Shown: piece by piece, positions 9,420-18,477 of the stretch
How positions within the stretch are numbered: position 1 is the first letter of the stretch
How the letters are laid out: each line of letters opens with the position of its first letter
Assembly: GCF_950295315.1 (NCBI RefSeq)
Contig: NC_080164.1
Span: 61,828,042 to 61,892,041 of the forward strand
Length of the DNA: 64,000 nt
Source: Erinaceus europaeus
Lineage: Eukaryota > Chordata > Mammalia > Eulipotyphla > Erinaceidae
Reading direction: 5' to 3'
Made by a program: the position numbers and the translations under genes
The notes under the pieces: model-generated
The model's input: the letters and a program-made list of their open reading frames with translations, nothing else
Told to the model about the DNA's origin: nothing
Database searches by the model: none

Positions 9420-11988
9420 CCATTATTGTCATCTTTGAAATTTAAAGACATATATATATACAATAATTTATATCATTGATTGGGAATTATTAATCACCAG
9501 GACAGGTGTTGAACTTTACTTATATTTTATAAAAATGGTAATAACACTGGGAGTATGGATTGACCTGCCAACATCCATGTCTAGTGGAGAAGCAATTATA
9601 GAAGCCAGAGAAAATGTTAGGAGATGACTAAAGAGCTCTGAACCCCAATTCCTTCAGGACCCTGAGAAAGAAAGGGGAAAAAGGAAGGACACTCAGAAGG
9701 AGTGTAGGTGTGACTTAGGAAAAGAAGGCAGGGCCATGGGGGGAATATATATGTGTATATATATATTTATTTATAGATATAATAGTCAACCCATATCTGT
9801 GATTTTGGGATAACTACTGAAGTTTCCAATGGAGGGAATGGGGACACTGGACTCTGGTGGTGGGAAAAGTGTGGAATTATACTCATTATTATTTTTTAAA
9901 ATTTATTTTCCCTTTTGTTGCTCTTGTTATTTTTTATTGTTGTTGTTATTTGATGTCGTCATTGTTAATAGGACAGAGAGAAATGGAGAGAGGAGGGGAA
10001 GACAGAGAGGAGGAGAGAAAGATAGACACCTGCAGAAGACAGAGAGGAGGAGAGAAAGACAGACACCTGCAGACCTCTTTCACTGCCTGTGAAGAGACTC
10101 CCCTGCAGGTGGGGAGTCGTGGGCTTGAACCGGGATGGTTACACGGGTCCTTGTGCTTTTCGCTACGTGCGCTTAACCCGCTGTGCTACTGCCCAAGTCC
10201 CTATACTCCTATTATTTTATAATTTTGTAAATTAATATTAAATCACTAATAGAAAAAAAAATGAGCCCATTAGGAGAGTTGTAACTCAATTTCAGGGGAA
10301 AATGTTTAGAGATACTTTTGTTGCATTTTATTCTAATTTAAACCAAATCGATCATATATTAAACATTATGTATATGTATTTACTAAAATAGACCTTGTAA
10401 ATTATAGTTAGCTGAATATCCAGGTCACATTTTGGTAGCCTACTTTGTGCTAGTTATATTGTTAGGTAAAGGGAAGACCATGGTTTTTAAAAGTGTTCTG
10501 CAATTTCATTTTATTATTATTTTTAATCATTTACCTTTCTCATAAGCCTAGCATTCTCAAATTGCTGTGGAGCAATGAATGCTATTTTTCAGACTGAGAT
10601 CAATAAATTTTCCTGAGAATAATTTCCCTTTCACACATTCCACTAAAACCTATTTATTTTTATTTCTATTTTATTTGACAGGACAGAGGAAAATTGAAAA
10701 GGGGAGAGGGAGGGGAATTTAGAGAGGGAGAGAGAAATGCAGACACCTGTAGACTTGCTTCACCACTTATAAAGTGTCCTTTCTGCAGGTGGGGAGCAGA
10801 GGCTTGAACCCAGGTCCTTGTTCATGGTACAGTGCATGCTCAACCAGGTATGCTACTACTCAGCTCCTACCTAAAATATGTCTCTCTATGAGCCTATGAA
10901 CCTGATTCAGGCTGTGTGTAAGTAGCTGTTGAAATTTAGTAGGACTCAGCAGACCTTAAAAATAGTTTTTCTACACTTCACTCCTGTGAGAATGTCATGC
11001 ATCAGAAAAGGTAACAGCAGCAAATGCTGCAGAGGGTGTGGGGTCAAAGGAACCCTCCTGCACTGCTGGTGGGAACGTAAATTGGTCCAATTTCTGTGGA
11101 GAACAGTCTGGAGAACTCTCAGAAGTCTAGACATGGACCTACCCTATGACCCTGCAATTCCTCTCCTGGGGATATATCCTAAGGAACCCAACACAGCCAT
11201 CCAAAAAGATCTGTGTACACATATGTTCTTGGCAGCACAATGTGTAATAGCCAAAACCTGGAAGCAACCCAGGTGTCCAACAACAGATGAGTGGCTGAGC
11301 AAGTTGTGGTATATATACACAATGGAACACTACTCAGCTGTAAAAAATGGTGACTTCACCATTTTCAGCCGATCTTGGATGGACCTTGAAAAAATCATGT
11401 TGAGTGAAATAAGTCAGAAACAGAAGGATGAAAATGGGATGATCTCACTCTCAGGCAGAAGTTGAAAAACAAGATCAGAAAAGAAAACACAAGTAGAACC
11501 TGGAATGGAATTGGCTTATTGCACCAAAGTAAAAGACTCTGGGGTGGGTGGGTGGGGACAATACAGGTGCATGAAGGATGATAAATGACATAGTGGGGGT
11601 TGTATTGTTAAATGGGAAACTGGGGAATGTTATGCATGTACAAACTATTGTATTTACTGTCGAATGTAAAACATTAATTCCCCAATAAAGAAATTTAAAA
11701 AAATATTTAAAAAAGAAAAAAAAGTTTTTCTAAAGTGATTGTCAGTGCCAGCTCAATTTAACTTGTAGGTGCTCAGTTTTCCTGGGTTTTCAGTGAACCT
11801 TCTCAGGTTTCAGAGGTAGAAAATATCTCTGTTACTTCTGTCAGCCAGGTCCCATGCTGGTCACTGTAACTTCTGACTAGATTCTAATGAGTCTTGCCTG
11901 ATCCCCTCATTATGTAACAAGTGATAGAATCAGTTTCCTACCTGTAACAGTTCTTCAGGTCTTCAAATAGGTCAGGAACTTTGGCCAT
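1..11988 (-). CDS. IL1A: Interleukin-1 alpha precursor, spliced gene, 3' end cut by window start
   Basis: IL-1 alpha is an IL-1-family cytokine made as a precursor that acts in the nucleus, at the membrane and, after release, on IL-1 receptor 1. Coding parts on the minus strand are 11942-11988, 9260-9308, 6967-7189, 5422-5589, 3291-3412 and 1-137 (partial). All junctions are GT/AG and the phases (2, 0, 1, 1, 0) fit the human gene; exon coding lengths 47, 49 and 223 equal the human ones, while exons 5 and 6 are each one codon shorter. The product starts [15 protein letters not shown]. The propiece carries GKILKKRRF (KKRR at residues 82-85, nuclear signal and known acylated lysines), then LEAIAND with Asp103. 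The mature domain starts near Ser113 and has the beta-trefoil core strands. No stop or frameshift is seen through residue 248. The last ~20 residues and the 3'UTR lie outside the window. Certainty is very high. Confidence 0.97.
208..368 (-). mobile_element. tRNA-like SINE, short type (B), in IL1A intron 6
   Basis: A 135-bp element at 221-355 whose minus strand has a tRNA-like head and B-box phrase GGTTCAATCC and ends with a poly-A side near 'cagagcactg'. It is flanked by a perfect 13-bp target-site duplication, cccttggtattta (208-220, 356-368). Confidence 0.85.
764..896. repeat. (CA)n microsatellite, IL1A intron 6
   Basis: A long CA tract interrupted by several ACCACA units. It yields spurious His/Thr and Cys/Val open frames on both strands. 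Confidence 0.97.
1350..1462 (-). repeat. Fragment of poly-A retroposon family C, with C13 tract
   Basis: The block tttataaaatggaaatattaacaag... to the aactctggg region is the 3' end of the non-coding family seen many times in the window, in minus orientation; it includes a run of C around 1433-1445. Confidence 0.6.
1802..2222 (-). mobile_element. Composite: (TTTA)n, SINE tail piece, CT-rich tract, SINE-A
   Basis: (TTTA)n at 1805-1832 is followed by the distal tail of a long SINE-A (attgttggggcttgatgcc), a CT-rich stretch, and a minus-oriented SINE-A body with head at ~2222 (ctgcaggtggtgacc, ggtttgaaccc). Confidence 0.75.
2226..2443 (-). mobile_element. SINE-A, older copy, IL1A intron 6
   Basis: Minus-oriented tRNA-like SINE with the cctgcaggtggggactgggg core and an eroded B box (gcttgaactta). 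It abuts the preceding SINE. The 2450-3240 stretch next to it shows nothing I recognise. Confidence 0.7.
3291..3412 (-). CDS. IL1A: IL1A exon 6
   Basis: The exon is 122 bp, flanked by a TTTTCCAG acceptor and a GTCAGT donor. It encodes residues 163-203, starting [15 protein letters not shown] and ending NEDEPVMLK, part of the mature trefoil domain. It is one codon shorter than in human, in the loop after VKFDMG. The acceptor has a long T run just upstream on the sense strand. Confidence 0.97.
3515..3785 (-). mobile_element. SINE-A, long type, IL1A intron 5
   Basis: Minus-oriented copy at 3522-3778 with tail (cccttttgttgccctt), GA-rich body and tRNA-like head (ttaaccagctgcgctacagc). A 7-bp duplication aggaatg flanks it. 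Confidence 0.85.
4243..4690 (+). repeat. Poly-A retroposon family C, variant 2, IL1A intron 5
   Basis: Plus-oriented non-coding element: 'gaagcaattacagaagccag' near the start and 'aaatcactagtaaaaaattg' at the end. It carries extra mid-element sequence shared with copies at 9.5, 17.5 and 55.9 kb. No open frame is conserved. Confidence 0.7.
5070..5215 (-). repeat. Old fragment of retroposon family C-like, IL1A intron 5
   Basis: Minus-oriented, diverged 3' end (attagtaatttgagagcagtc, cattcccactaccaaagctc). Similar to 30612-30720. Confidence 0.5.
5422..5589 (-). CDS. IL1A: IL1A exon 5, start of mature cytokine
   Basis: This 168-bp exon encodes residues 108-162, starting [19 protein letters not shown] and ending [10 protein letters not shown]. 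It spans the junction between propiece and mature cytokine (human mature start Ser113). The residue before the mature start is Lys112, where human has Arg112. The exon is one codon shorter than in human, near the end, at the loop before the AAL strand. Acceptor GGTTTTAG and donor GTAAAT are intact. Confidence 0.97.
5755..5992 (-). mobile_element. Two SINE-B copies in tandem, IL1A intron 4
   Basis: Two diverged minus-oriented SINE-B copies, 5755-5865 and 5878-5992, both with the cagaacactgctaaactctg or equivalent start and the cataaccactatgctg head phrase. 5993-6966 holds no recognised feature. Confidence 0.7.
6967..7189 (-). CDS. IL1A: IL1A exon 4, propiece with nuclear signal
   Basis: The 223-bp exon encodes residues 33-106 and has exactly the human length. 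It starts [16 protein letters not shown] and carries GKILKKRRF and [18 protein letters not shown] is the basic nuclear signal; its first two lysines are the acylated K82 and K83 of the human protein. Asp103 ends the IAND motif cut by inflammatory caspases and granzyme B in human. Acceptor TTCTCACAG and donor GTAAGG are intact. Confidence 0.97.
7280..7505. repeat. Pyrimidine-rich tract, IL1A intron 3
   Basis: A C/T-biased stretch with many ccttctctccct-like words, without a fixed unit. It lies ~90-310 bp before exon 4 on the sense strand as a purine-rich stretch. Confidence 0.6.
7690..8002 (-). mobile_element. (TA)n plus full SINE-A, IL1A intron 3
   Basis: A short (TA)n at 7690-7710 is followed by a minus-oriented long SINE-A with its distal tail (attgctggggcttagtgccc), middle and head (gagctaccatgtggccccc). 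Confidence 0.8.
8040..8160. repeat. (GA)/(CAGAGA) tract and SINE-B remnant
   Basis: GA-rich simple repeat (8047-8087) joined to a weak SINE-B-like piece (ccagaacactgctcagac). 8165-8640 contains nothing recognised. Confidence 0.5.
8640..8985 (-). mobile_element. SINE-A interrupted by a SINE-B, IL1A intron 3
   Basis: A minus-oriented SINE-A occupies 8640-8717 and 8832-8985. Between them sits a plus-oriented SINE-B (atagcataatggttatgcaa ... ggttcagtccc ... poly-A at 8825-8836). Similar GA-rich words on both sides (gatagaggggg / gatatagagaggg) look like the target-site duplication. Confidence 0.8.
9048..9256 (+). mobile_element. 5'-truncated SINE-A against the IL1A exon 3 donor
   Basis: A plus-oriented SINE-A (9057-9247) begins at ccggcgtaaggatcctggtt, lacking its A-box part, and ends in an A-rich tail. 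A 9-bp duplication atagttgct flanks it (9048-9056, 9248-9256). The right copy overlaps donor positions +4 to +12 of IL1A exon 3. Confidence 0.85.
9260..9308 (-). CDS. IL1A: IL1A exon 3
   Basis: A 49-bp exon, as in human, encoding the end of Ser16 and residues 17-32 ([16 protein letters not shown]). The acceptor is TTTTAACAG and the donor GTAAGC. A SINE insertion lies immediately beyond the donor: its target-site duplication covers donor positions +4 onward. Confidence 0.96.
9381..9413. repeat. (CA)n microsatellite, IL1A intron 2
   Basis: About 16 CA units, ~75 bp before exon 3 in the direction of transcription. Confidence 0.95.
9540..10255 (+). repeat. Retroposon family C variant 2, split by a SINE-A
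   Basis: Left part 9540-9890 and right part 10202-10255 form one plus-oriented element (gaagcaattatagaagccag; ... taaatcactaatagaaaaaa). The gap holds the minus-oriented SINE-A listed next; tatactc at both borders looks like its duplication. 10260-10640 shows nothing. Confidence 0.7.
9891..10201 (-). mobile_element. SINE-A with an internal duplication
   Basis: Minus-oriented SINE-A. The segment aagacagagaggaggagaga...acacctgcag appears twice in a row (about 9998-10034 and 10035-10071), lengthening the body by ~37-38 bp. Confidence 0.8.
10650..10867 (-). mobile_element. SINE-A, IL1A intron 2
   Basis: Minus-oriented copy with ttctgcaggtggggagcaga core, ggcttgaacccagg B box and tail ttatttgacaggacagagg. 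Confidence 0.8.
10964..11732 (+). mobile_element. 5'-truncated L1 with ORF2 C-terminus, IL1A intron 2
   Basis: L1 at 10974-11722, opposite to IL1A. It holds the ORF2 C-terminal coding part (residues reading [45 protein letters not shown]) open to a stop at 11463-11465, then a 3'UTR and poly-A region. A 10-bp duplication agtttttcta flanks it (10964-10973, 11723-11732). It is dead for lack of the 5' part. Confidence 0.92.
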
Positions 11989-11996
11989 CTTGCTTT
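11942..11996 (-). CDS. IL1A: IL1A exon 2 with start codon
   Basis: Exon 2 holds 8 bases of 5'UTR and the ATG at 11988-11986, followed by 47 coding bases ([15 protein letters not shown] and two bases of Ser16). The acceptor CTCTTACAG and donor GTAGGA are clear. The start is chosen because the N-terminal residues match the family and the coding length equals that of human exon 2. Confidence 0.96.
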
Positions 11997-12461
11997 CTGT
12001 AAGAGAGAATACCAGTGGTTATTAGTCCAGCTTGCTTCTGAACCAAATTCTTGAAAGGGTAACCACCTTTGTGCTTTTTGAGAAACTGAATGACTTAAAC
12101 TATACTCAGCAACTTCCCTATCCTCTCACACCCTTAAATAGAAATTAAATTAAAATTAATTCAATTTAAATTCTATTATTAATTCTTAAATTCTATATGC
12201 ACCTCTTTCCTCTATTTCTAGAGTCTGTCTTATTAATTTTTGCATCTCTTAAGAGCCCAACCCAATGCACTGCACATAGTAGATGTTAAGTGAAAGTTTG
12301 TATAAGTTTGAGGTATTTCATTTAAACATATACAAGGGAGAGGCAACACTTTTCCAGTTTTCTTCTAATAGTTTTTGGTAGTAGAAGTCCCTCCCAAGGG
12401 AAGACTTGGAGGCAGAAACTAATGCTCTTATATGAAACCAACTCCTGTCTCTTCAGTTCAT

Positions 12462-12502
12462 AAAAAAAAAAAGAAAAAGAAAAAGAAAAAGAAAAAGAAA
12501 AA
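12462..12502. repeat. (GAAAA)n tract, IL1A intron 1
   Basis: Five to six units of aaaaag, in the first intron between non-coding exon 1 and the start exon. Confidence 0.9.
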
Positions 12503-12661
12503 TCAGTTTCTGAAATCTTAACTATGATTCCAACTTACATATCAAACCAGGGAGGGATAAGAAAGGAAGGAAGAAACTTTAAAGAAGACAGCTTGAGAAA
12601 TAACAGCTAAGGAGGAAAACAAAAAATATTTTAAAAGCCAAAGATGTGATCAGCACGATAC

Positions 12662-12712
12662 CTTTGTCGACTGAAGCTCCAATGAAATGACTCCTTCTCG
12701 GCTTTGCCTTTT
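12662..12712 (-). other. IL1A: IL1A exon 1, non-coding (5' end approximate)
   Basis: The minus strand has a block (AGAAGGAGTCATTTCATTGG, then CTTCAGTCGACAAAG) that resembles the human IL1A first exon as I remember it, ending at a GTATCG donor (12661-12656). Joined to exon 2 it gives a short 5'UTR. The transcription start is not fixed by sequence alone; about 50 bp is an estimate. Inference from conserved position and motif. Confidence 0.75.
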
Positions 12713-12760
12713 GTGTTCTCAGGAGTAGGCGTGGCTGTGATTGCGTCATGGGAATTTACG
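12713..12760 (-). promoter_or_regulatory. IL1A: IL1A proximal promoter block
   Basis: Just upstream of exon 1, the sense strand reads GTAAATTCCC, then ATGACGCAAT, then AGCCACGCCTACT. The last segment and the overall order resemble the human IL1A promoter. ATTGCGTCAT at 12740-12749 (plus strand) joins a C/EBP half-site and an ATF half-site. GGGAATTTAC at 12750-12759 is NF-kappaB-like. No TATA box is seen, as is known for IL1A. Factor binding is inferred. Confidence 0.6.
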
Positions 12761-12780
12761 TTTACTGAGGTAGTCTCTTT

Positions 12781-12782
<2 letters not shown>

Positions 12783-12841
<59 letters not shown>
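12783..12841. repeat. (TA)n microsatellite at the IL1A promoter
   Basis: About 29 uninterrupted TA units start ~20 bp upstream of the conserved IL1A promoter block, i.e. roughly 70-130 bp before the estimated transcription start. Such tracts vary in length and can extrude or melt easily. Confidence 0.95.
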
Positions 12842-12844
<3 letters not shown>

Positions 12845-13950
12845 TCATTCAACCTTGCACACAAATAATACTTGCTAATATTGTTTTCAGATATTTCAAG
12901 AGTTTATGATTTGTTTTATTAAGTTGTTGCTTTTCTCTAAATAATTAACAAATATGTAGTCTTAGAAAAAGGGAAGAAGAGCAGGAAACTTGCCAAGTTT
13001 CTAAAAATATATGGTGGGGGAAGGAGAGGGGGAAATAACTTCTAAAATCAAAGTTTTGATGGCTAAAGTTGGGGGGGAATTAGGAACTATAGTTTGATTT
13101 TTGATTTAATTTGTTAGTTGTACCCCAGGACTGAATATGAGTCTATGGAGTATATGGCAACCTTTGGCACTAAAGAGACCATGACCCATTTTCTTCTGAA
13201 GAGGGAGAATTGCTTGAATAGAAATAAATCACCATACCAGGTGGTAAATTTCTTGTTAGGGCTGGGTAGGAGAGAGAAAAATGGCATTCAATCATAAAAG
13301 CCTTTATTTTCTTAGTCCCATGAATTCATCAACTCATATGCTAGAGAAGTGAAAGAACTTCAGAAGAGAACTCTGTTACAGTCATGTTACAGCAAAGTGG
13401 ACTTCTAGCCAGATTCTAATAAGAAGTCTGACCTTTTCCAGGATAATCTTAAATTATGTAAGGATAGCTACAGACTTAGGAAGGTATGAGCAGGACCCTG
13501 GTCAGAAAACAGTGACTCAATTCAAGAATGAAGACTGGAAGACAGGAAAGGGGTCCTTACACAAGATCCTAGATTAGTGATACCTGGTTGATATTACCAT
13601 AGACTTCTTCAGCCTCCTAAAACTTGCCCAACTCGGGTATTATAAAACAAGTCTCTTAGATAAATATTTCAGGTTTTATGGTTGGAATTCAAGTCACATA
13701 ATTTTTTTTTCATGTACATTTTTCATGTACATAGAAAATGGGGAAATTACAGGGGAAAGGTGGGAGACAACGATTAGGAGAAAAAAGTGAAACACTGCAA
13801 CAAAATATTTTTTTTTAAAAAAAAGTTCAGAATGGGAATAAAGTGACTTACATGAGTTGGGTAAAATATTTCCTCTATGTGTAAATGTAGGAGTTAGTTA
13901 GGTGATCATTCAGGTCTATCCCAAGTGTGAAATCCCTGATTTTTTTACAA
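12842..13950. other. IL1A upstream flank, no recognised feature
   Basis: Mostly single-copy looking AT-rich sequence directly upstream of the IL1A promoter. I see no exon, SINE or L1 in it. It is where enhancers of the gene could lie, but no motif is strong enough to call. Confidence 0.5.
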
Positions 13951-14168
13951 ATATTTTTATTTATTTGTTTATTATTTACTTTGGATAGAGACAAAGATAA
14001 ATTGAAAGGGAAGGGGGAGATAGGGGGAGAGAGAGAGAGAGAGACACTTATAGCACTGCCTCACCATTTCTGAAGCTTCCCTGTTGCAGGTGGAAGCTAG
14101 GAACTTGAACTGGAGTCCTCTTGCATTGTAAAGTATGCATTCAACCAGCTATGCTACCACCTGGCCTC
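13951..14168 (-). mobile_element. SINE-A upstream of IL1A
   Basis: Minus-oriented copy: (GA)n body, cctgttgcaggtggaagct core, cttgaactgga B box. 14169-15215 beyond it shows no recognised feature. Confidence 0.75.
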
Positions 14169-15217
14169 TTGAAATGTCTGATTTTGATTCTGTTGACTTG
14201 AAATTATGAAAGCTATAAGTAAGAGTCAAGAAATAACAAGCACATAGATAGAGGTTGTATAAATATAGGATCAGATTGTGGCATCCTTAGTTGAACACTC
14301 ATGGAAGCTAGCTCTTTATTTCTGTGATTCTTCTACAGGCAAGATATTGAATAGAAATGCTAATCTTGGTCACCCCATCTACCTCCTGAAGGTCTTGTGA
14401 GAACTATTACTAAGACAATTACAAAGCACTTGGTGAATGTGGGCTGCTATGGAGATGTAACTAAACAAAAATAATAACACTAATGATGGCTTCTGTCTCT
14501 TGGGAACCTGTATAATCAGCATCATAACATTTGGGTTCACTGCCGAAAACATAGTCTCTACAAAAATATTGGTATAAAAACTTTAACAGGGAGGACATTT
14601 TCAGGTTAAAGAAGACATCCTTTGAAACCCTAGAGGCATTTGGTTTCTGGGAGGACTATTAGCTACTGCAGTAATCCAGGAAAACACTCTGGTTGTACCA
14701 TTGGTGGCAACACCCATCCTGGCCTATGCCACGTCTCTGTTGTCAAGAATTTCCCATATGTTCCTGTTGAATTCCCAAAGAGAGTTTGATTTTTGTTTTT
14801 CTACACAGCCAGCTCAGCATGGGATTTCAACTAACTAACTTTTTTGTTCACATGATTTTCTTGTAAACTGTTAAAGGAAGAACAATGTAGGTGAGAGGTT
14901 CTTGCTTTGTTTTGGGGAACCTACTTTTGTGTGAGTGTGAATCAAGGCTGACATATAAGTAAGTTTCATCAGCAGTCTACCTTTCTAAGGAATGGAGAGA
15001 AAAATATGTGTGGTAGCATTCTACCAGAGCTCTGAAGGTATTTGGGGTTGCTCTGTGTGTGATAAGGACTTGGGTGACTTCATTCATCTACTTCTTGACT
15101 CTGTGGAGACCTTAAATACTCCTTTACTCATTTTCACCTAAATCATTTAGGGGAAAATTACTGTGTACTTATTATTGTTTTTTTGAGAGGAATTTTGCTA
15201 CATGTCAGTATTTTTCC

Positions 15218-15485
15218 TATCTTATTTATTATTATTATTGACTCCGGTATTGCTGGGGGTCAGTGCCTCTACTAATAATCTGCTGCACCTGTGGCCATTT
15301 TTTTTTTCCTGAGAGGGGAGGGGAAGATAGAGAGGGAGAAAGATAGACATCTTCAGACCTGTTTCACCACTTGTGAAGTGACCCTCCTGCAGGTGGGGAG
15401 CCAAGGGTTCACACCAGGATCCTTGCACGGGTCCTTATACTTTATACGATGTATGGTTAACCTGGTGAACCACTGCCCGGCCCCC
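15218..15485 (-). mobile_element. SINE-A, long type
   Basis: Minus-oriented; tail gtattgctgggggtcagtgc, core ctcctgcaggtggggagcca, head ggtgaaccactgcccggccc. Confidence 0.8.
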
Positions 15486-15497
15486 TTTTTCCTCTTT

Positions 15498-15684
15498 TTA
15501 AAACATGTTCATTTATTTTTTAGATAGAGATGACAGGGAAGGGAGAGATAGGGAGATAGGGAGAGAGAAAGATAGAGACAACTGAAGCCTTGCTTCACCA
15601 CTTGTGAAGCTTCCCACCTCCCGCCCCCACAGGTAGGAACTGGGGACTTAAACCTGGATCCAGGTGCTCCTTGCTCAGCCCCCA
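15498..15684 (-). mobile_element. SINE-A, short body
   Basis: Minus-oriented; cacttgtgaagcttcccacc core and cttaaacctggatcc B box, directly beside the preceding SINE. Confidence 0.7.
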
Positions 15685-15715
15685 TTTGTTTTTTTCTTTC
15701 ACGATTCACAAAAAA

Positions 15716-15865
15716 AGGGGTCAAGAGATAGTTCATCCAGTAAGCATGTGCCTCACTGTGCATGAGGTCCTCTAGCCTCAGCACTACATGGAGCACCACA
15801 GTACCAGGGGAAGCTCCATGGGTGGTGGAGCAGTGCTTTGGTCTCTCTGAAATTAAAAGGATGAG
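15716..15865 (+). mobile_element. tRNA-like SINE, type D
   Basis: Plus-oriented: gagatagttcatccagtaag head, then cctctagcctcagcactaca and an A-rich end. Differs from SINE-A and SINE-B in its head. 15866-16415 has nothing recognised. Confidence 0.6.
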
Positions 15866-16416
15866 AAAATAAGTCCAAGAGTGCGTGAACAGGGCCACTA
15901 GTGCCACATAAAAATATATTATGATTCATAATATTAGATATGTAAGATGAGGTTATATATTTTGGTAGTGAATAAATATGCTTTATAAGCGCAAAGGTGA
16001 TGAGTCCAAAGAATAATGATACTTTTCATTTGAAAACTTCTTTATAATTCACAAAAAGCTTTAACCTGTACTGTACTGTCTTCTTGGTTTCTCATTCTAC
16101 CACAAGAGTTAATGATAGATATTCTCTTTGACAATTGAGGTCCCTTGAAGAAATTAAATGTCTATCCTATAGTCACAAAAATGGTTGTCACAAACTGAGA
16201 TTTCTAATTAAAAATCCAATCTTTTCTTTCTATTGCATATATGCCAGTCTCTTATCACAACTGATACCAAGTAACAGGGTTGAGTATATCATCCTTAAGG
16301 TCTTTCTGCCTTAGATGCTTTATTATTCAAATGATTCCATTCAAAAAATGTAGTCTTCATCTAAAAAATAATAAAATGAAGGAAAGGTTTGAAATATCTT
16401 TCCTCCTTTTTTATTA

Positions 16417-16697
16417 AAATATTTATTTATTCCCTTTTGTTGCCATTATTGTTTTATTGTTGTAGTTATTATTGTTGTTGTTATTGATGTCATTGTTGTT
16501 GGATATGACAGAGAGAAATGGAGAGGGGAAGACAGAGAGGGGGAGAGAAATACTGATACCTGCAGACCTGCTTCACCGCTTGTGAAGTGACTCCCCTGCA
16601 GGTGGGGAGCCTGGGGCTTGAACCTGGATCCTTATGCTGGTCCTTGTGTGCTTTGCGCCTACTTGTGCTTAACCCGCTGCTCTACTGCCCGACTCCA
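16417..16697 (-). mobile_element. SINE-A, long type
   Basis: Minus-oriented full copy with tail tatttattcccttttgttg, core actcccctgcaggtggggag and head cttaacccgctgctctactg. Confidence 0.85.
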
Positions 16698-16819
16698 GTT
16701 TCTTCCTTTTTATCTAATGAAATCTCACTATGCTTTGTGATATACAGGAAAAGGGTGACGATCATTGGAGTCTGGAGGGAGACTTTAGTTATGCTCTTCT
16801 CATTCTACCATGACAAAAG

Positions 16820-16978
16820 GAACATCTATAGTTCAGGTATGGTGCAGTGAGTAGGCTGTTGAACTAGGAAGCCTGAGGTCCTGCATTCTACCCTTCAGCA
16901 TCCTATGTGCCAAAGTGATGCTCTGGGATTTATTTTTCTCTCTCTCCCCCCCCTTTTGTGTTAATAAATAAATAAAAC
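16820..16978 (+). mobile_element. tRNA-like SINE, type D
   Basis: Plus-oriented: caggtatggtgcagtgagta head, cctgcattctaccctt B-box region, pyrimidine run, and aataaataaataaaac tail. Confidence 0.6.
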
Positions 16979-17065
16979 ATTAACAATTTATAAACACTTT
17001 TGGAGTCAACCTTGATATCATTGTGTATAGTTGGATCTGCTAGGATTACTTGAATGGAGCGAGAG

Positions 17066-17067
<2 letters not shown>

Positions 17068-17107
<40 letters not shown>

Positions 17108-17120
17108 ACACACACACACA
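17068..17120. repeat. (CA)n microsatellite
   Basis: About 26 CA units with one CATA interruption; preceded by gagcgagagaaa. 17121-17465 shows nothing further. Confidence 0.95.
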
Positions 17121-17465
17121 CCCCTCTTCCTTATGAATTGTCAGGGGATGCAACTATTTATTTCCAGGTGACAGAAAGCCTCTTTAGAGAAATAAAATGT
17201 GTATAAGCCATCATATATGCAGAGACAACATGCCCCATTTAGTTACAATCTGCTTTAAAGTCCGTGATAGTGGGTAGGAGGAAAGGAACTGCAACAGTTT
17301 TTCTGTGTTAATACATTGTACCAATTATTCTTCTCATCAAACTTGTTAAGTAAGCTTTTTTTATTTTACAAGTGAGAAACTCAAGGCCCAGAGAAATTAG
17401 CATGTTATCCAAGAGTATAAGGTTTCTAAATTGCCAAAATGAAAGCAAACCATCAAGAATTAGTG

Positions 17466-18185
17466 TTTATGATCCAGTAGAGAAATGATTACAGAAGCCA
17501 GAAATCCTTCCATTTGCACCCCCCAAAGAATTTTGATCCAGGGGCCAGGTGGTGGCACACCTGGTTAAGCACATATATTATAATGCTCAAGGTCCTAGGT
17601 TCAAGCCCCTGGTCCCCAACTGCAGGGTAGAAACTTCACGAGTAGTGAAGCAGGATTGCAGGGTCTCTCTTCTTCTCTCCCTCCCTATATCTCCTCCCCT
17701 CTCAATTTCTCTCTGTCTCTATTCAATAATAAAAAAATAAAAATATTAAAAATGAATTTTGATCCATACTCCCAGAGGGGAGAAATATTAGGGGAAGAGG
17801 AACTGAAGGCTCTGAACCCTGACTCCACTGGGATCTGAAACATTTATCACCAGTAATCTCTGTTTTTATACTGTCACTGAAAGAGAAGAGAATCTGGAAA
17901 ACACTGGAAGAAATCAGGCACTGTTTCACTTATCTGAGAGGGAAGAGGAAAAGGGAAGGACACTCTGAAATAGTAATAGGTGTAGGCATGAATTGGAAAG
18001 AAAGTGAATAAAAATGGTCATATATATAGTCAATGCATATCTGTGATCTTGGGAGGAAGGACTATTGCAGTTTCCATTGGAGGGGGGTGGGGACACAGAA
18101 CTCTCATGATGGGAATGGTGTGGGATTATACACATATTATCTTATAATTTTGTAAATCATTAATAAAACTTTTACATAGAAAAAA
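17466..18185 (+). repeat. Retroposon family C variant 2, split by a SINE
   Basis: Plus-oriented element from gatccagtagagaaatgatt to the poly-A region near 18185 (aaatcattaataaaactttt), interrupted at 17541-17753 by a plus SINE. Confidence 0.7.
17528..17766 (+). mobile_element. SINE-A, type 2, inside family C
   Basis: Plus-oriented SINE (17541-17753): gggccaggtggtggcacacc head, ggttcaagcccc B box, A-rich tail. Perfect 13-bp duplication gaattttgatcca flanks it (17528-17540, 17754-17766). Confidence 0.9.
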
Positions 18186-18195
18186 TAAGTAAAAG

Positions 18196-18312
18196 ATGAA
18201 CTGTACAGTTCTGGTTTATGGTAGTGCTGGGCATTGAACCTGGGACTTTGAAGCCTCAGGCATGAGAGTCTCTTTGCATAACCATTATGCTACACCCCAT
18301 TTCCCACCCCCC
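18196..18312 (-). mobile_element. SINE-B
   Basis: Minus-oriented: cattgaacctgggactttga and gcataaccattatgctacac. Confidence 0.8.
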
Positions 18313-18477
18313 ATTAAGGTCTTAACCTTTTGGAAATTAGAGGGATAACAGACACATTCAAGCTGGCCAAGTCTACAGCAGCAAGAACTAGTCTCAGGAA
18401 CTGCTGGAAAATTCCTGTTTAGCTGTGATCCCCTCTGCTTGCCTTAACTCAGTTCTCAAGTTTGTTTTTTCCTTTAT

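Noticed and set aside
9857..10222. 121-residue frame
   Set aside because: It crosses a SINE-A and its poly-pyrimidine parts; no conservation expected.
10929..11465. 178-residue frame as a host gene
   Set aside because: It is the C-terminal end of L1 ORF2 with L1 3'UTR and target duplications.
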